Positions 28,001 through 40,000 of a DNA stretch of 64,000 nucleotides are shown one piece after another (position 1 is the stretch's first letter; the number at the start of each line of letters is the position of its first letter). The translations under genes were made by a program, and so were the position numbers. The stretch is taken from positions 58,728,599 through 58,792,598 of the forward strand of contig CM067084.1 in NCBI GenBank assembly GCA_034008185.1, read 5' to 3'. This DNA is from Gorsachius magnificus (Eukaryota; Chordata; Aves; Pelecaniformes; Ardeidae). The notes beneath the pieces are model-generated. The model did not search any database, was not told the DNA's origin, and saw nothing but the letters and a program-made list of their open reading frames with translations.

Positions 28001-31000
28001 TTTGATGGGGTTTAATGCCTCCTTTCTGCTAGGGTGAATATTTCTTAAACAGATTAGAACTTCTGCCATCTGGCCAAAAGCTTTTGTGTGGGTCTATACT
28101 TTCCTTAGCATATCTTTTAAATTAAAGACCATAATGTCACTTGGGCAACATCTCTCTTTGTGGCTTTGTGAGCAGTTGGTGTCTAAAACCTCCCTAGCTG
28201 GAAAAAGTACTGTTAGTGTAATCCAGAGGTCTCCATATTTCATTAAAATACTTCTAATAAGGTTTTTTTCACGTGTTTTCTTGTAATTTGCTTCATCTCA
28301 GAAGGGCCATTCAGTCTGATAGGATCAGAAATCCCAACTGTCAGTTTTATTAACATTGGCAGGGAAATCCCCTAGTGATCCAGTTATGATAAAATGGGGT
28401 GTGATTAAATTTAGGATAATTGGAAAGCCATAGATACTTTCCTATTAAGAATCCAAAATTTATTATATTTAAAAAAATACCAAAATTTATCATCACAGTT
28501 AATCCTACCTGGATGGCACTTTAAAAAGTATGGAAAAATTAATTGTCCTTTGTAGATATTTTAAATTTTGCAGATTAGATTAATGAGTAAAAAAAGCTTT
28601 AGAAAACTTTCTCCATCAGGAAATGATACTTTTGCTAATACTTACTGAAGGATAAATTATGAATTCTTTTTACTTGTGAAGAGGACTAATTGTCTTAGCA
28701 CCTTTCTGTTTGCAGTCAGTCAGTAAAAGCATTGCGCTTGGTCAGTGATGCTTTTTACTGGTTGATGTCATATTTGTTTATCGCCACAGGTAAATTTGGA
28801 GGAAAGCAGGAACTCCATTATTGGGATATTTTCTTGGTTCATTAGGGGATCTTTGCTGGGGTGGGGGTGGGGGGTATCGTACCAGTTTTCTCTATTTTCC
28901 AAAAACAATTGCACAAAAGGTCTGTAAGGAGGTTCATCAATTTTTCATGACCACTGTTCTAGATTTTAAAATACTACAAAAACATCCACAATCTGTCCTT
29001 CCTCTAGGAGTTCAAACACTTTGTTAGCAGTTTGTCTGGACTATGAATACATAACAAGATCTTCGGTGTGTATTGTAAAGCTTCAGCAAGAAAATGATAA
29101 AGATGTGAATTCAGGAAACCGTGATTGTATGTGGTACTTTTAAAATACACAGATCCTTCTTGTCTCCAGAGACCAGTCTTGATAAATCTTCCAAGAACGT
29201 TCCCAGTTATGAAGCACTTCCAAAAAAGAGTCCAGATGGCTACTTAAAATATTAATAGTAATCACTATGTTTAAAAATGTCCTTGTATCAAGAAGAGGTG
29301 CTCTGGATACTCATTACAGGCGAAGTGTTTAAAACTATGTGTGAGTTTGGGATGGTGGCTATATGGATACGGGTTTCAGCTAAATGGAAGAAAAGAATCA
29401 TAGGCAGGTGGAAGGGGCCAAACAATAGAGAGGAAAATTGGGGAATTTCCAGGTAATGATGGGGTTTGCATATGTTAAACTGGCATCCCTTTGGGGTGAA
29501 AAATGTGTGAAGCAAGTAGCAAGAAATGAACTCTGAAATGGAATTAATTTCCATCTATTATGAGTTGTGTATCTTAAGGAACATGATTATCTCTTTTAAT
29601 ATGAGGCAATTTAATAAATGGCCATTGGAATAAGACTAAAGGCCTTGAATATGGGCTGTACTTGCTCGTGACAGGGTCTGAATTTTATGTACGTGTTTGT
29701 TTAGCTGCACTATCTTTATGTCATCTCATGATGTTTCATGAAGCAGCAAAAAGTGAAGATCGTAGCCCAGGCAGGCTGCAGTTGCTTCTGCCTCTCTCAC
29801 TAATAAGATGCTGATTTCTGAATGAGCACCATGCTGCAGAGGAGCCCTGCTGGAAGGGAGTCACCATAATTGCTCAAACTGGAGCTTTTCTGTGCTTGTC
29901 TTTCCCGTGGCGGGGGGGCGGGTTGGCAACAGAGAGAGCAGTTTTGTCTCTCTTGCTTGATATCTGCCAGAGTATTTGGGAAGATAGCAAGGCAGGGTTT
30001 GTGTGCAGTGTTACCAGCTTGCTTTTGATGCCTGGCTCTGTCTTGTGTGCCTCAGATGTGAGACTGTTGCTTTCCTAGCATGTTGAGTGACAAGAAAAAG
30101 AAAGCGTGTGCATGCAGAGTGGAGTACGGCCTGAATCACACTTTCTATACCTCAGCTGTACTCTGAATTGTAGAACAGTTGAAGAATTCAATCCTTTCAG
30201 TATTTTTCTAAAGCAGCAATGCAGATAACTGATACTTTTTGAAGTCATGAACTCTACTTTCCCCATAATAGCTTTAAATTGCTTTGTGTTAAAATGTGCA
30301 AGTTTATGTAGAATTCAGTTCCTTACACTGGTGCAACAGCTCACACAAATTGTTTTGGAAATAACAAAAAGGTTACTGGACCATCACTAAATGGCATGCA
30401 TACAAATTATTTGTAATGGCAAGGCATGACTGCAGCATGGATTTTTCTTATTTTCCCTTTCAGTATGTTTCTGCTTAGGGACATGGTTTAGTGGTGGGAT
30501 GGCAGTGTTAGGTTAACAGTTGGACTTGATGATCTTAAAGGTCTTTTCCAACCTAAGTGATTCTATGTTTCTAAGTGAGGAACTTGAGAATATTTGGAAT
30601 TATAACTTTCCCCCCCCCCCCATCCTCTCATCTTCTTGCTTTGTTTTTGAGGCCTAAGAAACTGATGCTTTATCTATGTATGTATTTCTAGCTGTTGTCT
30701 TTGAACATCTCTTTCCAGGTTGTATAATCTTGTCTTAATTCACTGTGACTACATTAAAGTCTTTCCTTCTGGAACTGGAGAGGAGGGGAGTGGGGAAACA
30801 GAGTCCACGTCCTCTGCTCTGACTTACATTCCTTAAATCATGTTAAGACCTGAGGTATTCAGGGGCTGCTGTTCTGCTGAATTTGATTGAAGCCAACCAT
30901 CTATCTAGAGTAAAAACTTACTTGGGGTTAGGTAGGGATTTGTGCACCCACCCTAAACATGGGAAAACTGGGCTTATTTCTAAAACCTTAATTTCATCCA

Positions 31001-34000
31001 ATTAAATATATACAACTTAATGTTGTGCAGTAGATGCGTTGTGTACTTAATAACTGTTTGATAATTTTAATTTCTTTTCATGGAGTAACCTGTAACTTTT
31101 CTATTGCACACATTAAAAAGTGCCTTACAGAAAAAATCCTTCACCAGTAAAGAAATGTTGTGTGAGGAAATGATCAGTAATTGCTGTGTCTGGCTATTTG
31201 AGGAATGATGATTAATTTATTTTTCATCAGTTCCTGTTAGGTAAAGGAACACGATTGCCTCCACCATATGACCACACGGTTCTGAGAAACGGAATGAATG
31301 ACTCAAATATCCATATATTTTGCATTCTCTGTTTTCTCTGTCGTTTATGGGGTTTGGGAGGCAATAGTTTTCTGTCAAACTATACCTACTCAAAATACTG
31401 CTTTCATAGGTCTCGGCTGAAGTTCCAGTTGCTCAGCAGTTCTGCAAATCAAACCCTAGAGCGTACAGTCAAGTACTAGGAAATGAAAAATGTACAGTGA
31501 AATGACTGTATGCTAAGGCTTTTGATTTACACTGAGCAGAAATTGGCAAAGGCAAAGATAAGAGCTAACTCTCCAGGATAGTATTCAGTCACTTTAATTG
31601 TGATTCTCCTTTTTTTTGTATTTTTGCAGCCTGTACAGGAAGGGGGCTTTCATCTTCATTTGTTGTAGATCCATCCCATACAATGAGCAAGGCATGGGCC
31701 TGATGGTGCATAATCAAGTGATTTAAAATTTTATTGATACTACAAAGCACATACACACATAGCTGCTGAAGCAAGGATTCTGTATTACTTCTATAGTAAG
31801 TGAATAGAGATGTGTAACTTACATGAAAAGTAACATCTAAGGCTGTAACTACCTTAGAGTGTTGGCCAAGAATGCATTTTTTAAACAAATCTCTTAGTTG
31901 TCCCCTCATATTATGTGTTGGCTTTCATCATAGAGCCACCTCAAAGTACATGTACTAGATTTCTTCATAATATAATGATATGGAGTGATGTGCTCCAGTA
32001 GCATATCCTATACACTCCACTGCAAACAAGCCTACTGCGTGGCACTGACTAGAGCTGATACAAGTGGCCCTTCTTGCCTTTTGCTCTCTTCCTTCTTTTT
32101 AACCTCCAAAATAATGGTTGTCAGGCTGTTATTATGAAATGTTTTGTAATAATAGCTCGAACCATTTTCAAGTGGTTCTCTTACGGGATGCAGGAATCTT
32201 GCTTAGCTAAGTAAGGAACCTAAAATTGATGATGTGACTACCTCGTATATCAAAACAGACGAGCACGAAGCTACAGAGTTAACATGCACAGACAACTTGA
32301 ATTCTAGCATCTCCTTGCTCATCAGGGCTTGAGTTGGCAAACTTCGTGTTCTTTTAACATCCTTTTTTTGTGTGTGTAATTATATACTATATGCTTCACT
32401 GCGGTTTCATTTTGAGACCTCATTAGGAAGACTGTAAGAGAGTACATATGTCTTTAGTCATGGCAGGTTTTATTCCAAGCCATGACATGTAACTATCACC
32501 TAAAATCTATATTAAAAGATTTTAGGCTGTGATGAGGAACGCAAGTCTCTAAAGACTTGAAAAGCCTGATGAAAGGTAACTGGGGAGGCTAAGCCTACGT
32601 ATAGTTTAAAAGGAGAGGAAATCAATATAAACTTGTGGAGAAAAATTAATATCATCAAAGCAATTTCTGCATTACTAGTCACTGTTTCTCAAACTCTACT
32701 ACATAAATATGTCTAAATTTTTCATTAACATGGAAACAAATTTTTCCCACCTTTCTGTTGCAGAAATTAGCTTCCTTACTAGCTGGAAAGGCTGAAATAT
32801 ATACCTCCAATTAAGGAGGAGAGGAGAGAAACTATGATTGCTTTATCTGAAGGATTCTAGTTACTGGCTTTTAACCTCTCTGGAATAATTTGGTTGTTTG
32901 AAGGGACTCAAATGCCATGGGGCTAGAATGAAGGAAAAGTCTAAATCGTGTTAAATAGTGAAGGGAATTCTCAGATCTTTCAGAAATAAATCTTAGTCTA
33001 ATTGTCACAAACTTTGTGGTAGCTTCTTCAAAGTAAACCTAAAGAGCTATTGCAAATTGAATTCAAGGAAACACGTAAGGTCGTATTTTGGAACTCTGAT
33101 CAGAGATATTGTGATTAAAGGTAAAGAACCTTATGTGTATGGGCAGTAGGACAAGAGTAGTGTCACAAATACGGATGGGCGTTTTGTGAATTAGTGGTAG
33201 GATGGTAAGAAAGATTGATGTATAAAAAAATACGCATATGTATATATATTTATATGTAATATATATTTCTCATTGTATTAGCTGGTACCTCTTGCCATTA
33301 TTGGGGCCTTATTACTTGTGTGTGTGCGTGCACACACCCTTAAATATTCTATGACCTCAAGATCTGGCAGTCAAAGACAAAAAAAGCAAAGGGACCACGA
33401 TATCTTAATTCACAGGAAGGAAACCGATATGCAGTGAGAATACGCACTTGATGTAGCAATTTCTAAAAGCACTATGCTCCCAGCATACACCCGTACTATT
33501 TCTGTACTTCAGAGTTCTGTACTTCTGTATTTTCTGTACTTCAAAATATGCTACAAATATATATTTACATATGTATGTATATGCGTGCACGTGTGTATGT
33601 AGAAATATATTCTCTTGAAATCACAGCAGCAATTTTCCTTTTTCTCTGCTATTGCTGTTATCCCCTTAGTCCTCCAGCAAAAAAACTGAGAAAAAATACG
33701 GACTGATATTTCTAACTTGAAAAAAATAGTTAAGGTTTAAAATAAACCTCAGGATTTATTTCCAAGAATTTTTGCGTGAGGGGTAAGGGTAAACTTATAA
33801 TTGTGGTTGGGTGGTAGGGATTTTTTTGGGGGGGGTGGTGGGGGGTGGTGTCAGAGGTGTTTTCCTGAGGCAAGTTTGTTCATTGTTTTTTTTTTGTTTG
33901 TTTGTTTTTTTAATCAACTTTATATATTGTGGAAGTAATGTTAGATTCATAAAAGACAGCACATCCAAAGACATGATTGTAACTTCTCAAACAGTAAAAG

Positions 34001-37000
34001 TTGAGGAACATAAGCAGCAGCTCTAGAACTCCTGTGTTTGGATGAATATTGGTTTGACTAAAGCAACAAACATGTCATCCCAAGTGCTACTAGTGCAAAG
34101 GGGAAAAAATAAAAACAAGAAAGAAAAAGTATTATAGTTTCCAGGGAGAAGAGTAGCTCTGCAGAGAAGGTATTTTCATTAACTGAGCACTACAACATTC
34201 AGTCTCTGATTACAGATTCATTTAAGAATAACATAGAGAAAGGTGCCTAGGCCTGTCTTAAAAAGACAACATATCAAAAGTTATGTGTTCAGCAACTCTG
34301 AAAATGATACTTTTTTAGATGTAGCTGCATGATTTTATTCATACATGTAGTTAAGTTTTCCTTAATCTTGGTGTTTGTTTCTGTGTCTGTAGAACAGTGG
34401 TGATACATTAGAAAAGGTGTGAGACTGATTTTGAAAATCCTTGAATCTCATCCAGAACAGAATCAAAGACAGGTTAGTAAAGCCTGTTTCAGGGTAGCTT
34501 TTGCCTATGAAAAGATGATACGTAGCAGAGAAAGCAATTTGGTACACTGATACACACTTTAGAGATACACGTCGAAGGTATGTTTTAAAAAAAAGAAGTT
34601 ATATAATTTCACAGTTTATATGCGGATGACAGGTTTTCATAGGTTATGTCTTTTTCAGACGTGGGTGATAATGACAGCAGGACTCGCGCTTTATAATTGT
34701 TCCTTCCTCAGGAAGGAACAACAGCTTACCAGAAAGCCAGTACTCATCTCATAGTTAACTACTTTCCCCTATTAGTATTTTTAGCCTTCAATTAACTGTT
34801 CTGTTTAGTGAATGCTTTTGATCTATTATTATATCTGTAAAATTTTTTTTAAAAAGCTCTTATTGTCAATCCATTTTTCAACGTTTCTTCAAATTAATGA
34901 AGATAGTAAAAATATAGACATTGTATAGACATTGAAGACATATCTGTATTAAAAAAACCAACTCTGCTTGCTTTGTGCATTTTTGAGTTGTCTTACACTT
35001 CTCTTTATTTGTCAGAAGGTCTAACACAGTTTAATCTGTCTGAAACAATGAGCTTTCAGTCTGTAGAAGTAAGACAATTCTTACTCTGAAAAGATACTGC
35101 TTGGTCTTGCTGTCAGTACATTTTGTATAGTGCTTGAATGGCCCTATTGTCCTCTTGTGCACTCAAAAGTGAATGAATTTATCTTTTGAAGTGGAGCATT
35201 TCTTTCTTCCTGTACCAATTCCCACTTCTGTTTCTGAGGGAGAGAACAAGACTGCACTCCTGAAAGCATATAATTGTGAACCTTGAAAATTAGATTCCAG
35301 TGTACCCGTCGCTCACAAAGCCTGGTTTATGCCAAGTGTTGTGCAGTTACGACAAAGGGTTTGTTTGGACCATTATGGAAATGACTTCACTCTAATGTAC
35401 CGATGAAACTGGTTAATTTGCCACCACCTTCAGTTCTGAAGAGCATATTCCTCGCTTCTAATTTCTTAGCCTTTTCTGACATTCCTTATACTAAAATTCA
35501 GTACTGTAAGTTCTTACGCACTGGCTGAATTTAAAATGTGGTAATAGTTGTTCTCTCTTTAGTGGTATGGTACATACACTGGGTACATGTGCAAATTATG
35601 GAGGGTTTGTGCTCCAGCTAAAGGTAACGACTTTCAAATTAATGCATTTCATTTCTAGAGTGCCTTCTTAGTTCTGCGTTCTTAAGTTCAGTACAATAAA
35701 GTTTGGTGTCTGTCTTCACAGACATAAATGTGTGTGATCTTCGGCCTTCAGGGTGCTTCTATGCAGCCTGTTTCCATTTTGCCCCAACGCAAGTGGGCAC
35801 AGTTGTTTGAAGGCATAAAAAAAAAAAAGAGACTGAAGGGAATATAGGATAGACATATTCAAGAAGGAATTGTATGGAAGAGGTAGGTGAACAAAGTTTA
35901 GTTACCATTTCTTTTCTCTAATGCCTTGTAATGAAATTCTGGGTTATCAGGAAAAAAAATCCCAACGTACATGTACAAAAGGAACTCCTTTATTGCACAG
36001 CTGTATTTGGGAAATTTATGAAGTAGGATGCTGCAAAGGCCTCAAAGCTTGAATTTGTTTAAATTTCTTGAGGATGTGGCTGTCAAGGGTAGTAAGTATG
36101 TTGGCTTGGCTGCAACTGTTTGTTCTGGGACTTTTTGAGCTAGAAGTCCTTAGACTGCTGGAAGCTTATTTGGGAAGACGAGAATGTATCTTTTCTTATT
36201 TACATTCTTTTTATGATAGTTGTAGTAAGCACTTAAACGGAAGCTAACCTACTAGGTGTACTTTTGATCTGGCTCAATATGGTAGTTACTATTTCAGTTG
36301 TCTTCATTACTCATCATGTAACTTCAGTAAATTCTTAATCTGGACCTAAAAGTATATTGAACTTCTGTTAACCGTGGCTTCTGGCAGTTCATAAACACAA
36401 AATGCATTGCACTGTTGTTCAGGTACAAGTACAGTCTCGTTACCCATCCTTTAAACATCAGGACTTCTTAAAGCCAATTGTTTGAAATAATTGAAGCCAG
36501 CAAATGAAACCTGCGTTTAATTTACATGTCAGAAGCACAAGCCATTTAATTCTAGAAAGTTAAAGGTTATTTTTTTCATTTTGCTCATTTGATTTAAGAC
36601 ACTGCTGCTCATAGAAATAAAATTTAGTATTTTTCTATCCTCAATACTTTTTTTTTTTTACCCTATATTTCATGCTTCTTTTTTTTCTCACTGGTGATTG
36701 TCTGACTTTAAGAATGCTTCACTGCTACCAAGCATGCTGTCAAGTTCATACTCGAAAAGAGATGATTCTGCCCACTCTTTTCCCATAGAACTGATCTTTG
36801 AGGATGAATTAGGGACTGTGTAGGCTTCAGAGAACTCTCCACTCTCTTCTGAGGCAGATGTGTCAGTATGAAAACCATTGATTTATAGGAAAGTGGGGTG
36901 GGGGCTGAAGTTGAGAGGGGAGAACAAAAATGTCTATGTTACCAGATATGAAGGTAGAAGAAAGGTAGAAGTATTAGAAAATATACTATATGAGGAGTGG

Positions 37001-40000
37001 CTAAGCCAGGGTACTTGTTGTAAAGTTACTACTTTTTATAAAAGCTTTGTGCTGAAATCCACACCCAAGTTCCACACTGTTGCCATCGAAGGTAACAGAA
37101 GGTAAAAAAAGTCTGGCAAGGAAACATTAGCAGACTTATCCCACACTATGTTTAATTAATGGAAATTATGGCATGTTAGAAATCTTGGCTTAAAATGGAC
37201 ACTATAATGCCTTTTGGGGCATAATTCTCTTCAATGCCCTTTGTTACCTTAATGTGATATAATTAGTACTTCCACTTGTGAGTAGACACATGTGTGTTTT
37301 ATGTCAGATTTAGCCTTATCAATTATGGCTAAAATTATTTATTTGCTCATACCTGAAATAGGGGAATGAAGTGAAAAGAAATTTGTGAAGTATCTTCTCC
37401 ATGTGAACTTTAATGCTCACAAAATTTGAAAGTCTTATGAAGGTAAAGTTGTCAGTGATGCAGTTTTAAATATATATTTATTAGAAAAACAGTCCCCTCT
37501 GTACAGGCAGGTAACCCTGAAGCTTTTCCTCTCCAGTGCTTCTATGTTTATCAGCCCATACCCAACTACTTGTTATGTGGGAGGTAACTTGGTGAACATC
37601 TTGCAGATGGTAAGATATGTGGATTTGGCTTTTTGCTTGGGTGATGTAGTTTGCTTCTGTTTCTGATGCAGTTACTGTTTCCAAGGAGTATGCTAATATT
37701 TCCAGAGGTTAAACCTGTGAAAGTGACTACAGTTAGATGAAAATATATCAGTTTAAGGAGGAGATACTGATAGTGTTCCGAAGAGATCAGAAATAATGCA
37801 TGTGCCTATCGCTGTTTCAAAAGTGCATGAGTGTGAGAGAGCCCCACAAGAGCTCACTGAACATTTTATTTCCCAACTGTGTTAATGTAAGATTGATTTT
37901 TAAGTACCTTCTTCCATGTAGGGGGGGAAAAAAATCATTTTTCTTCTTTTAAGTCAAAAATGCTTAGTGTTTCTGATAATTGAGACACAGATAACATTTT
38001 GTGTATTTTAGCTGCTGTACAGGACCTTTTTTTTTTCCCCAAAGACATGTTGGATGTGTTTAGTTCATGTAATACATCAGAAGCATAAGCAACCAAAAGT
38101 TTAAGAAAATTTTATACATAATATATTTTATTTTGTTAAAACAGCCTGTTTAAAAGTAGGCAAAACTGCTGCTAATGAGAAGAATTTAGATGTATAAATA
38201 TTATTTGGTCACTAAAGCATCATTTAAGCTAGACACTTGCCATAGTTTTGGATCCACATTTTAAAGCAATCTGTTATTTGAACTTTTTTTCACTTTATTA
38301 ATAGTTACAGTGTGCATTTTTCTCCTATTAACAATCAAGTAAGGTAATTCTAGCAATTAGAAGTGTAATGCTTGGACAAAATTTAGTATAGGTTTACTTA
38401 TCCATTGATGAGTTAGAAGAGACTTGCATGTTGTGGCCAAAATATGTACCTCTGACCTTCGATTTTTGGACCATGCTGATTTAATTGTTCTATACATGTT
38501 TGATTCTTGAATGATAAAACCCTGAACTCTTGTTTCATTTTCCATAGGATTTTAAGACAGGATTTGGTATCACTTTAATCCCTATGAATGTGGCAAATGT
38601 AAAACAAGTGGATCGGACTGCAAAGCAATCTTTTGAAATAATTACTCCTTATAAAAGTTTTAGGTGAGTACTTCAATATTTACATTATAAAATACGCAAC
38701 TAACTAATGCACTAAAGAAGTACTTGCTTCATACTACAGTGGCTTCTCTAGTTTGGATGAAAAGGTGACATTTTTATTAAGAATGTTCAGCATGTTTTTT
38801 TAAAAGCAGAAGGATTTTATTTCCTTTCTTTAGCTGTGTGCTTCATTTTCTACCTCCCTGACTAGACACCCTACGCCCCTACGTATTTTTATGTAGCTGC
38901 CTTTGTTCATTCTGTGCAAGGACAGAAGCAAAAAGTCACTTTAAAATCTTGACTCCATCTTAAAGAATAGTAAACCACAGTAGTGAAATAATGTTGCATC
39001 CATTTAATATTAAGCATTTTATTTAAAAAGAAGAGACTTGATCATGTGCCATCTGTTGCAGAAATCCTCCATTGAAATCCTTAGAAAGTTTCACTTTGGT
39101 CCTGTGTTTTGTACTGACTTTTAAGAAAATAAAAGTATATGCTAATAAAAGCCTGTTGCTAAGTGTTATAGTGTTTCTTAAATGAAATTTCAGTAATGCA
39201 AAAGAAGAAGAAATCACTTTGTTCTCCTGGGCTTGCTAAATGTTAGCAAAGAATTTCCTTTCTTTCTGGGTCGACTAAGAGTAGCAGGTAAATTAGCCTT
39301 GATCAGTGATTTGAAACTGTGGCTAGCTGGTAGATAGCTAGTTCTCTGACCTTCTCTAAGCCATCACCATGTTGGTGTTTTCTTAATATTATTTATATTT
39401 TTCAAAAAGATCAATTTAAATGAAAAACATTTTTTGGCTGTTGTAGTTAGCAAGTCTGTTTTTACTCCTCAGTAAGTCTCTGTGTTTCCTTATGTCATTC
39501 TATCCTTTTGCTAAAGTTCAGGATTTAAATTTGGTGTGCAGTAGCATAACATATTGAAAGTAACTCAGGAACATTACTTGAATGTTACAAAAGCTATGTA
39601 GCTCATGCGAGCAGTGGTTTTGTGGAAAACTGAACACGAAAGTTTTCATTGACTAAAAATACAAAACAATACATTCCATCTTAGTATTTATATTGATGTA
39701 GAGGAAGATTTTTTGACTGTGATTTCAAGTGTAAATGTAATAAATAAGAGAGACTACAGACTAGGTTTAATTGGGCTTTAAAATAAAGATCAATAACACA
39801 GAAAAGTCAATTGTTTCAGCTTTACAGCAGAGTCGGAAAGAGAGAAACAAGACTGGATTGAAGCACTGCAGCAATCGATAGCAGAAACTCTGTCTGATTA
39901 TGAAGTAGCTGAGAAGATTTGGTTCAATGAGTCCAACAGGAGCTGTGCTGACTGTAAAGCTCCCAGTCCTGACTGGGCATCCATCAATCTCTGTGTTGTC

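Larger units (their letters stand above)
14124..38547 (+). other. ARAP2: Very long intron (24.4 kb) between w5 and w6
   Basis: This intron interrupts the PH2 coding sequence. It holds CR1 fragments at about 18349, 23255 and 30471, a homopyrimidine tract at 15147-15187, a pyrimidine-rich stretch at about 22100-22160, a T19 run at 20372-20390, A/C-rich simple sequence at about 27450-27502, alternating purine-pyrimidine tracts at about 20771, 27858, 33317 and 33570, G-rich tracts at about 28858 and 33827, a perfect hairpin at 34697-34721, and a compositionally distinct block at about 23927-24420. No further exon is needed, because w5 and w6 join in phase inside one continuous PH domain. Confidence 0.93.

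Noticed and set aside
29390..29430. AGAATCATAGGCAGGTGGAAGGGGCC as an antisense CR1 end
   Set aside because: It only loosely resembles the reverse complement of the CR1 tail, and the flanking sequence does not continue the match.
29907..29922. GC-box-like GGGGGCGGG as an internal promoter
   Set aside because: A lone GC-box next to a G-run, with no CpG island, TATA or first-exon signal nearby. Too weak to call.
31589..31909. Antisense open frame of 106 codons
   Set aside because: No domain and no gene-like context. Treated as chance.
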